A stretch of 43,418 nucleotides of DNA from contig NZ_CDBR01000055.1 of assembly GCF_000819685.1 (NCBI RefSeq), positions 1-43,418 on the forward strand. Reading direction: 5' to 3'. The stretch is from Aeromonas allosaccharophila. GTDB lineage: Bacteria > Pseudomonadota > Gammaproteobacteria > Enterobacterales > Aeromonadaceae. Of this stretch, positions 35,479-43,418 are shown piece by piece. The position numbers and the translations under genes are program-made. Below the pieces are notes generated by a model. That model was not told the DNA's origin and ran no database searches. It saw only the letters and a list, made by a program, of their open reading frames with translations. How positions within the stretch are numbered: the stretch's first letter is position 1; each line of letters opens with the position of its first letter.

Positions 35479-36519
35479 TCAGGCCGAGGCAAACAGACGG
35501 CCGATGGCCTTGCCCAGCGCCTCGCTGCGGTCGGGGTCGCGCAGTCTGGCCAGCATATCATTGCGCAGGGCCGGTAAAGTGACCAACTCGGCAAAAACCT
35601 GATTGAAGAACTGGGTCGGTTGCAGTGCCAGCTGTTCCAGATAGTGGCTGAGCAGATTGGCATCTTTCAGATCGGGCCAGAGCCGACCGGCGATAGCGAG
35701 CAGCAGCGCCGGGCTCGGCTGGGTTTGCAGCAGGGTCAGCAGCTTGTTGCTGCGCAGTGTGCTGCCGGGGCAGGAGGCCATGGCGCGGCAGAGGTAGGCC
35801 AGGGTCTCCGGGTTGGGGGCGGCGCACTCCTGCTCCTTGCCGATCCGCTCAAGCAGGGCCCCCTGTACGGCTGGTGGCAGCGGGGCGTTTTCAAGGCTCT
35901 GGCAGAGGGCATAGAGCGGCTCTTGCGGCAGCTTGGGCAGTGCCTTGCACACCAGCGCCAGATTGCGTTCATCATGCAGTCGCTCCGCCAGATCGGCAAA
36001 GCCCTGTAGTCCCAGCGTCTGCCAACCGGTGTCGTTGGGGGCGGCCAGATAGTGGCAGAGGGCATCATAATAGGCCGAAGGGGCCTGCTCCAGCTGGCGC
36101 GCCAGCTTGGCGTGCAGACTGGCCATCTTGGCCTCCGCCGGGCGGAAGGTGTAGGGATTGTCGGCCAAGCGCTGGGCTTTTTCTTCATCCAGATCACCGG
36201 TGAGCTTGTAGCCCAGGGTCTCCACCACCTGATCCATGAACAGCTTGGGGCCGTTTGACATCAGCAGGCCGCGCTCATCGAGGGCAAATTTGAGGAACCA
36301 GAGGTAGTGGCGAGACTCGCTCGGCTGGAAGAAGTGGACGCCAAGCCAGGCGTGCTGTTGCAGCGGCCAGGGGTAGGGCTCCTGCTGCTGTTCGATGCGG
36401 ACAAAGGTGTCGCTTGCCAGTGGCCGCACCTGGCGGCCCATGTCAAACAGCTGGAACTGGGTGCCAGCCTGAGTCAGAAATTCGGTCAAGGTATTGATGG
36501 CAGTAGGCGTCGCAGACAT
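35479..36519 (-). CDS. DUF3549 protein
   Basis: A 346-residue soluble protein of the DUF3549 family: N-terminal INTLTEFLTQAGTQFQLFDM and the LPKLPQEPLYALC region are typical. Its C-terminal half is helical and repeat-like. No catalytic motif is visible and the function is unknown. It is the first of five minus-strand genes of unknown role and diverges from yqcC. Confidence 0.88.
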   Translation of the reverse strand: MSATPTAINTLTEFLTQAGTQFQLFDMGRQVRPLASDTFVRIEQQQEPYPWPLQQHAWLGVHFFQPSESRHYLWFLKFALDERGLLMSNGPKLFMDQVVETLGYKLTGDLDEEKAQRLADNPYTFRPAEAKMASLHAKLARQLEQAPSAYYDALCHYLAAPNDTGWQTLGLQGFADLAERLHDERNLALVCKALPKLPQEPLYALCQSLENAPLPPAVQGALLERIGKEQECAAPNPETLAYLCRAMASCPGSTLRSNKLLTLLQTQPSPALLLAIAGRLWPDLKDANLLSHYLEQLALQPTQFFNQVFAELVTLPALRNDMLARLRDPDRSEALGKAIGRLFASA

Positions 36520-36795
36520 GGTGAGATCCGGCTAATGGTGATGCGGGCCGATTATAAGGCCCTTGCCGAGGATAGCCAGTGGCAGCAGACGCGCGCTGCG
36601 GCAGATATCAACATGGCAGCCATGCGGGGGGCGGTGTATAGTATCGCCCTTTTTTAACGGCGGCAGGCCGCGCTGGCTGCCGTGTATGTCGTTGACCCGG
36701 CTGAATCGCCGGTGCTGCGCGACTGAATGTATCGGCATCCTGGCTGATCCTGTCGGGTCAGCGGATCAATCTGTGGTTATGAGGAAGAGAGCGAG
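36520..36795. other. Divergent promoter region, DUF3549 gene and yqcC
   Basis: 276 bases with no convincing gene. A TAGTAT near 36640 and a GC-rich imperfect inverted repeat around 36657-36682 are visible. Presumed to carry both promoters; none can be placed firmly. Confidence 0.35.
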
Positions 36796-37131
36796 ATGAA
36801 TCAATATTTGCTGGTAGCTGGCCTGTTGGGGGAACTCACCGCCGAGTTGCAGCGCCTCGAGCGCTGGCAAGCTGACCATCCCGGTGACGAAGCTCTGGCA
36901 AGCACCCTGCCTTTTTGTGTCGATACCCTGAGCTTTGATCAGTGGCTGCAGTTCGTGCTGATCCCGCGTATGGAGCAGCTGGTGATGTTGCAGGCGCCGT
37001 TGCCCACCAGTGTCTCCCTCTATCCCATGGCCAGCGAAGTCTACAAAGAGGAGCTGGCTGAGGTGGAAGCGCTGCTGCGGCTGATCGCCCGCTTCGATCT
37101 GCTGCTTTCCGGTAAAGTGATCGAACAATGA
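36796..37131 (+). CDS. yqcC: YqcC family protein (DUF446)
   Basis: A 111-residue YqcC protein, similar in size to the E. coli one. The LPFCVDTLSFDQWLQFVLIP block is the family core. Function unknown. It overlaps the start of truC by four bases (ATGA), giving a coupled pair. In E. coli, yqcC lies upstream of truC and yqcA, the same order as here. Confidence 0.92.
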   Translation: MNQYLLVAGLLGELTAELQRLERWQADHPGDEALASTLPFCVDTLSFDQWLQFVLIPRMEQLVMLQAPLPTSVSLYPMASEVYKEELAEVEALLRLIARFDLLLSGKVIEQ

Positions 37132-37901
37132 TGCCAGAGCAAACGCGAGAAGAGAGTGACCTGAAGCTGACCCTGCTCTATCAGGATGAGTGGCTGGTGG
37201 CAGTCAACAAGCCGTCCGGCCTGCTGGTGCACCGCAGCTGGCTCGACAAGGCCGAGACCCGCTTTGCCATGCAGATGACTCGGGATCTCATCGGCGGTCG
37301 CCATGTCTATCCGGTGCATCGCCTCGACCGTCCCACCTCCGGCGTGCTGCTGTTTGCGCTCGATCCGGTGATCGCCCGCGCACTGACCGAAGCCTTTACC
37401 CAACGTCAGGTACACAAGGAGTATCTGGCACTGGTGCGTGGTTGGGCACCCGAGCAGGGGGTGATCGACTATCCCCTCAAGGAGCTGCTGGACAAGATAG
37501 CCGATGCCATGAGCAACCCGGATCGCCCGGCGCAGGATGCCGTCACCACCTTCCGTCGCCTGCATCAGGTTGAGCTGCCTCATGCGGTCTCCAAGAAGCA
37601 CCCCACCAGTCGCTACAGCTTGGTCAGATTGTTCCCGAAGACTGGCCGCAAGCATCAGTTACGCCGCCATATGGATCATCTGTTCCATCCCATCGTCGGG
37701 GACACCACTCACGGAGATGGCCGTCATAACCGCTTCTTCCGCGACCACTTTGGCTGTGAGCGGCTGCTGCTGGTGGCCCGCACCCTGAGCTTTACCCATC
37801 CGGTGCTCAAGGTGCCGATGCGGATCCAGGCACCGCTCGGTCAGGATGTGCTGCGCCTGTTTGCCGAGCTGGGCTGGCCCGCCAGCGAGAGCGACTACTA
37901 A
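37128..37901 (+). CDS. truC: tRNA pseudouridine(65) synthase TruC
   Basis: TruC makes pseudouridine 65 in some tRNAs. The 257-residue protein belongs to the RluA-type pseudouridine synthases, with motif I NKPSGLLVH and catalytic motif HRLDRPTSGVLLFA holding the active Asp, then LFPKTGRKHQLRRH. It starts in an ATGA overlap with yqcC. An ATG three bases on is an alternative. yqcA follows 89 bases later. Confidence 0.96.
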   Translation: MMPEQTREESDLKLTLLYQDEWLVAVNKPSGLLVHRSWLDKAETRFAMQMTRDLIGGRHVYPVHRLDRPTSGVLLFALDPVIARALTEAFTQRQVHKEYLALVRGWAPEQGVIDYPLKELLDKIADAMSNPDRPAQDAVTTFRRLHQVELPHAVSKKHPTSRYSLVRLFPKTGRKHQLRRHMDHLFHPIVGDTTHGDGRHNRFFRDHFGCERLLLVARTLSFTHPVLKVPMRIQAPLGQDVLRLFAELGWPASESDY

Positions 37902-37990
37902 GCGCCTGATCCTCGGCCCTGAACGGGTGGTATCTGACGCCAGCTTGCTGATAGAGTTGCTAAAAGAGTGACTCAAGCAGGGAGAGGAGA

Positions 37991-38431
37991 ATGGCGCAGA
38001 TCGATATCGTGGTAGGGAGTGTCTACGGCGCAGCCATGCTGGTGGCCGAGACCCTGGCAGATGAGTTGGAACGCAAGGGGCATCTCTGTACCCTGCACGA
38101 AGAAGCACGGCTGGCGGACATCGACCCCGGCCGTTTTTTATTGCTGGTCAGTGCCACCACAGGACAGGGGGACATTCCGCCCAATCTGCAGCCCTTTGCC
38201 AGCGAGCTGGCTGACAAGGCCCCCTGGCTCAAGGGGCTGCGTTATGCCCTGATTGCCATGGGTGACAGCAGTTATGAGCATTTCTGTGGCGCGGGCCGTC
38301 GGCTAGACGGATTGCTGCAAGAGCTGGGGGCCACGCGAGTGATTCCCCCGCTGGAGCTGGATGCCACTGTGCACGATGAACCCGAACAGGTGGCACTCAG
38401 CTGGCTGAAAAAGTGGGATATTCAGCCCTGA
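37991..38431 (+). CDS. yqcA: Flavodoxin-like protein YqcA
   Basis: A 146-residue flavodoxin fold protein of the MioC/YqcA group. The FMN phosphate loop is GSVYGAAMLVAE, and the flavin-binding loops are VSATTGQGDIP and AMGDSSYEHFCGAG. It probably carries electrons with FMN. A strong GGAGAGGAG precedes the ATG. The chromosomal order yqcC-truC-yqcA matches E. coli, which favours YqcA over MioC. Confidence 0.92.
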   Translation: MAQIDIVVGSVYGAAMLVAETLADELERKGHLCTLHEEARLADIDPGRFLLLVSATTGQGDIPPNLQPFASELADKAPWLKGLRYALIAMGDSSYEHFCGAGRRLDGLLQELGATRVIPPLELDATVHDEPEQVALSWLKKWDIQP

Positions 38432-38456
38432 ATATTCTCTGAAATCGAGCCATATC

Positions 38457-38492
38457 AATCCCCTGATCCCTAATCGGCAGGGGATTGTTATT
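38457..38492 (+). terminator. Terminator after yqcA
   Basis: AATCCCCTG (38457-38465) pairs with CAGGGGATT (38478-38486), a 12-base loop, then GTTATTTG. Confidence 0.75.
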
Positions 38493-38825
38493 TGTACAAA
38501 TTCAATAGCCTGTCACCGGCATATTTCCCTAACTGAAAGAGGGATATTCCCCTCACGCCGTATCCCATGGCTGAAATGGTTGCAACCTTGCTGCAGACCC
38601 GTCATCTAAATAAAAGTTCAATCTTGAAAGCGATCTCAGTCATGTTTTTGTCATCCAATCGTAAAATAATGACTTTGGTTCTATCGCGAATTAATTGCTG
38701 GTAACGCTTTCAGGTTTGTTATGATTGCATAATTTATGTGATTGTTGGTTTTTTATTGCCTTGGTTGGTGATTTTTAACTTGCTAGTGTTGTGGCGATCG
38801 TTTGCCGAGCGATTTGTCGCCATTT

Positions 38826-38841
38826 TGTGAGTCGCTTCATA
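38826..38841 (+). promoter_or_regulatory. CRP binding site of the lamB promoter
   Basis: TGTGA, six bases, TCATA: nine of ten core positions. Its centre is 41.5 bases before the start predicted from the TATAAT at 38863-38868, the exact class II activator position, overlapping the -35 region, which has no good hexamer of its own. Confidence 0.75.
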
Positions 38842-38862
38842 TTTGTCGTGAAATACGCTCCC

Positions 38863-38868
38863 TATAAT
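38863..38868 (+). promoter_or_regulatory. -10 element of lamB
   Basis: A perfect TATAAT, predicted to start transcription near 38875, giving a leader of about 86 bases. Confidence 0.7.
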
Positions 38869-38877
38869 CAACCTCGG

Positions 38878-38906
38878 TTATCACCAACAGGATTATGTGG
38901 TGATAA
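38878..38906 (+). repeat. Inverted repeat at the start of the lamB leader
   Basis: TTATCACC (38878-38885) and GGTGATAA (38899-38906) are perfect inverses, 13 bases apart, and begin 3 bases after the predicted start site. It may be a repressor operator or a stabilising 5' hairpin. Confidence 0.5.
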
Positions 38907-38960
38907 GAAGTTGAATATTCAGGATCACACTCCTCACTGCGGGAAATAAGGAATATGACA

Positions 38961-40259
38961 ATGAAAATGAAGTGGCTCCCGATTGCAGCAGCTGTTACTG
39001 CCGCCCTGGCTTCCCAAGCCGCCTTTGCTGTAGATTTCCACGGTTATATGCGTTCTGGTGTCGGTGTTTCCAGTGATGGTGACATGCAGACTTTGAGCAA
39101 ACAAAAAGTGGGTCGTCTTGGTAATGAAGATGACACTTATGGTGAAGTTCAGCTGGGCCAGGAAGTATTCAACAAAGATGGCAAAACTTTCTATGTTGAC
39201 TCCATGTTTGCCATGAGCTCTAACGGTTCCAATGACTGGGAAGGTACTGGCTCAGTATGTAACTTCGATGAAAAACAGTGTAGCGGCGACTCTGAGTTCG
39301 CTCTGCGTCAGTTCAACGTACAAGCCAAAGGCTTGCTGAACTTTGCTCCTGAGGCCACATTGTGGGCTGGTAAGCGTTACTACCAGCGTCACGATATTCA
39401 TATCTCTGACTTCTACTACTGGAACATCTCCGGTGCTGGTGCTGGTATTGAAGGTGTTCAAGCTGGTCCGGGTAAAGTTTCTTTTGCATGGGTTCGTAAT
39501 GACCGCGGCTGGGATGGCAAAGAGGGTTGGACCAAGTTCGATGGAATGGATGTAAACACCCTTGATCTGCGTTATGCAGGTATTCCGCTATGGCAGGATG
39601 CTTCTTTAGAAGTCGGTGTTGATTATGCGCTTGTTAACCCCACTGATGCCCAAAAGGACTCTTCAAACAGTCAGTACAAAAATGCCAAAGATGGTGTAAT
39701 GCTGACAGCTGAGCTGACAGCCAGTGTGCTGGGTGGCTTCAACAAGACTGTGCTGCAATACGGTACCGAAGGTTATTCCAAGACCATGGCTTTCTATGGT
39801 GATGGTTCTTGGTATGGTGCTGAAGCCAAAGACGGTGCCGATGGTTATCGCTTGATCAACTGGGGTGTGATCCCGATGGGTAACTCCTGGGAGATGGGCC
39901 ACCAGTTGGTCTACGGTGTAGGCAATGATATGTGGGATACCAATGACAGCTGGGAAACTATGTCTGTTGTTGCTCGTCCTATGTACAAGTGGGATGATTT
40001 CAACAAGACCATCTTCGAAGGTGGTTACTTCAAAGACACCAACAAGTCTACCGATGGCTCTGAAGCCAAAGATTCTGGTTATAAGTTGACACTGGCGCAG
40101 GCTTGGTCTGCTGGCTCAAGTTTCTGGGCCCGTCCTGAGATCCGAGTGTTTGCCTCCTATGTTGCGTTAGAAGACAACGACATGGCTGGTACACCATACG
40201 ACAGCAAAACTGCTAAAGATACCTGGAACTTTGGTGTTCAGGCGGAAGCCTGGTGGTAA
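38961..40259 (+). CDS. lamB: Maltoporin LamB
   Basis: LamB is the trimeric outer membrane channel for maltodextrins and a common phage receptor. The 432-residue protein has a signal peptide (cleaved after AAFA), a mature start [14 protein letters not shown], aromatic residues along the greasy slide (for example FYYWNISG), and an outer membrane end ...VQAEAWW. ATG 38961 is chosen because AAGGA is eight bases before it; ATG 38955 would leave only two. CRP site upstream; malM follows. malEFG and malK are not in the window. Confidence 0.95.
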   Translation: MKMKWLPIAAAVTAALASQAAFAVDFHGYMRSGVGVSSDGDMQTLSKQKVGRLGNEDDTYGEVQLGQEVFNKDGKTFYVDSMFAMSSNGSNDWEGTGSVCNFDEKQCSGDSEFALRQFNVQAKGLLNFAPEATLWAGKRYYQRHDIHISDFYYWNISGAGAGIEGVQAGPGKVSFAWVRNDRGWDGKEGWTKFDGMDVNTLDLRYAGIPLWQDASLEVGVDYALVNPTDAQKDSSNSQYKNAKDGVMLTAELTASVLGGFNKTVLQYGTEGYSKTMAFYGDGSWYGAEAKDGADGYRLINWGVIPMGNSWEMGHQLVYGVGNDMWDTNDSWETMSVVARPMYKWDDFNKTIFEGGYFKDTNKSTDGSEAKDSGYKLTLAQAWSAGSSFWARPEIRVFASYVALEDNDMAGTPYDSKTAKDTWNFGVQAEAWW

Positions 40260-40283
40260 GCATAGGTTTAAGTTAAGTTAGTG

Positions 40284-40312
40284 ACTGCCCCCGTATGGGG
40301 GCAGTTTTGTTT
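40284..40312 (+). terminator. Terminator between lamB and malM
   Basis: ACTGCCCCC and GGGGGCAGT pair around a GTAT loop, followed by TTTGTTT. It lies 39 bases before malM and would reduce malM expression relative to lamB if read-through is partial. Confidence 0.85.
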
Positions 40313-40350
40313 CGCCGGATCACGGCCACCGGGTTATGGAGATAAGAAAA

Positions 40351-41310
40351 ATGAAACGGGTAAAGATGTCTATTGCAGCCGTAATCACTGCGCTATTAAC
40401 CGGTTGTGCCGGAAACATGGTTGTTCCTCTGCAAGAACATGGCTCTATCTTGAGCGATGCAGACCAGGCCAAGCAAGCGCTGGCCAAAGCCTCAAGCTGC
40501 TGTGTGGCGTTTAAAGATTTCAGTTATACCCCCTTGCCTGAAGGTGAGACCTTGCTGGCCATCGATGGCAAGCAACCCGCTTTTCAGTTTGATGAGGGGA
40601 TGAGCTACTTTGCGGCTTATCGCCTGCCAGCCAACACAGGCAACCTGGCCATCAAGGTCGCATCTCAGGTAAGCAAGACGGTGTTGGTACCCAAGGTCAT
40701 TATGCTGGATAGTCAGTTCAAGGTGACGCGCGTGCTGGGTGAATCTGTGTTCAGTTACCAGCCGGCGCATCTGTTGGACAACGACAGGATCGAAGGAAAG
40801 GTATTCGTTGATCGCAGCATGCCGGGCAATCCTGCAGCTGAAACCTATATGATTATTTATGCCCCAGCCAGCCAGCTGGCTGGCAGTACCACCATATTGC
40901 ACCCGGCAAAAGCCTTCGCTCGTGCCAACCAAACGGTTGAGCCAGCAATGCCGGATCCCGTGATCCCGCATTCACCGTGGGGGCTGGTACAGATTGAGGT
41001 GGTCGATATGGCCAAGGGGCAGGGCCTTGAGGCTGTGTTCAAACCCGAGTACGCAGATAAGGTTGCGATGAGTCAGGCCGCTCCGGCGACGGCTGTTGCT
41101 GTTACCACAACTGCAACAGCTGCGGTCGTAGCCAAACCTGCTCCTGCCATGCTGAGTGAAACGGAAGCCTTCTATCAGAGCCAGATTGAAAAAGCGGTCA
41201 AGGCGGGGGATATCGACAAGGCGATGAAGCTGGTGAACGAGGCCGAGCGGGCCGGTTCAACCAAGGCAAAAACCGTGTTTGTCGATGCAGTAAAGCGCTC
41301 GCAAAAATAG
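40351..41310 (+). CDS. malM: Maltose operon periplasmic protein MalM
   Basis: A 319-residue MalM protein. It has a lipobox-like LTGC (C19), so it may be membrane-anchored. The family core SSCCVAFKDFSYTPL and SPWGLVQIEVV is followed by a low-complexity Ala/Thr/Val/Pro linker (about 235-270) and a helical tail. MalM binds carbohydrate in the periplasm; its role is unsettled. The ATG at 40351 has GGAG nine bases before it. As in E. coli, it follows lamB, although malK is not upstream here. Confidence 0.92.
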   Translation: MKRVKMSIAAVITALLTGCAGNMVVPLQEHGSILSDADQAKQALAKASSCCVAFKDFSYTPLPEGETLLAIDGKQPAFQFDEGMSYFAAYRLPANTGNLAIKVASQVSKTVLVPKVIMLDSQFKVTRVLGESVFSYQPAHLLDNDRIEGKVFVDRSMPGNPAAETYMIIYAPASQLAGSTTILHPAKAFARANQTVEPAMPDPVIPHSPWGLVQIEVVDMAKGQGLEAVFKPEYADKVAMSQAAPATAVAVTTTATAAVVAKPAPAMLSETEAFYQSQIEKAVKAGDIDKAMKLVNEAERAGSTKAKTVFVDAVKRSQK

Positions 41311-41346
41311 AGTAATATCGGCTGTTGTTGGTCAGATATATTTATT

Positions 41347-41375
41347 AAGGCCTCCCTTGTTGGAGGCCTTTTTAA
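41347..41375 (+). terminator. Terminator after malM
   Basis: AAGGCCTCC (41347-41355) pairs with GGAGGCCTT (41362-41370) and a TTTTTAA tail follows. Confidence 0.88.
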
Positions 41376-43164
<1,789 letters not shown>

Positions 43165-43192
43165 TCCTGTTGCCTGAATATCAGAGTGTTTG

Positions 43193-43223
43193 AAGAGGGA
43201 GGCGAAAGCCTCCCTCTTGCTAT
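43193..43223 (+). terminator. Terminator after ptsG
   Basis: AGAGGGAGGC pairs with GCCTCCCTCT around a GAAA loop, followed by TGCTATTTG. Confidence 0.8.
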
Positions 43224-43400
43224 TTGTGGTTGCTTGTAGCGTGAGTCGGGGCTTAGCAGGGGTTGTGTTGTCCAAGGGGGCGATGTGTAACGTTGCCCAA
43301 TGGTGGCCCAACAGCACAAGGTGGCGGGCCTCGCTCATCTCATCCAACGCCTCATCAGGTCAGATAAAACCCGCCAATAAAAAGAGCGCCACCAGGGCGT

Positions 43401-43418
43401 AATGCCGATCAGTTAAGG
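43401..43418 (+). mobile_element. End of a second IS4-family element, cut by the window edge
   Basis: AATGCCGATCAGTTAAGG matches 16 of 18 bases of the inverted terminal repeat at 1009-1026 (which reads AATGCCAGTCAGTTAAGT on the minus strand). Only the first 18 bases are in the window, so the rest of the element, its orientation and its state cannot be seen. Bases 43224-43400 between the ptsG terminator and this end hold no gene that I can support. Confidence 0.75.

Larger units (their letters stand above)
38432..38960. other. yqcA-lamB intergenic region, 529 bases
   Basis: No gene seen. It contains the yqcA terminator, an AT-rich stretch (38600-38780) with small palindromes such as TTATG-ATTG-CATAA at 38719-38732, and the lamB promoter with a CRP site and an inverted repeat in the leader. 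No clear MalT box (consensus GGGGAKGAGG) was found. Confidence 0.6.

Noticed and set aside
38432..38960. MalT boxes before lamB
   Set aside because: Best matches to GGGGAKGAGG reach only about 6 of 10 positions.
43190..43402. A 70-codon open frame on the plus strand after ptsG
   Set aside because: It starts inside the ptsG terminator stem and ends at the IS end; no family or ribosome binding site.

Overview
The window looks like chromosome of an Aeromonas-type gammaproteobacterium. The grounds are a complete Na+-NQR operon next to bolA, an OmpK/Tsx-type porin, the gcvA-ygdD-rlmM and syd-yqcC-truC-yqcA neighbourhoods, and IS4-family insertion sequence remains at both edges. The species cannot be fixed from the sequence alone. 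No rRNA, tRNA, CRISPR array or prophage was seen. Coding density is high and most genes are housekeeping.

Layout. 1-1026: a badly decayed IS4-family transposase whose right end also forms the terminator of the next operon. 1068-8178 (minus): nqrABCDEF followed by the flavinylation gene apbE and the Fe-delivery gene nqrM, a full sodium-pumping NADH:quinone oxidoreductase unit with its two maturation factors. 8179-8927: a structured intergenic stretch, then bolA. 9132-13007 (plus): rlmG, a yajG-type lipoprotein, a periplasmic cyclophilin and ampG. 13167-14608: ompK with a CRP site, and yajQ on the other strand sharing a two-way terminator. 14809-16360: panE, with a structured leader, and a DJ-1 family gene. 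16472-20073: a small exported protein, dinB with a LexA box at its start, and a chemoreceptor behind a sigma-28 promoter.

20081-23424: the small RNA gene gcvB (minus; recognised here from its GU-rich seed region, promoter and terminator) diverges from gcvA. gcvA is followed by an overlapping Tex30-like hydrolase, ygdD and rlmM. 23507-27546 (minus): a small exported protein, an NAD-type isocitrate dehydrogenase, xni and ppnN. 27695-31674 (minus): a diguanylate cyclase and, upstream of it, a TPR membrane protein that ends in what looks like a degenerate GGDEF domain; this pair is the best candidate for an undescribed signalling system. 31885-33486: queF and syd, divergent. 33588-36519 (minus): five conserved but uncharacterised genes. 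36796-38431 (plus): yqcC, truC and yqcA.

38961-43164 (plus): carbohydrate uptake, with lamB behind a well-formed class II CRP promoter, malM, and the glucose PTS transporter ptsG. 43401-43418: the window stops inside a sequence that matches, inverted, the IS end at the left edge, so the whole 42-kb block sits between two related IS ends.
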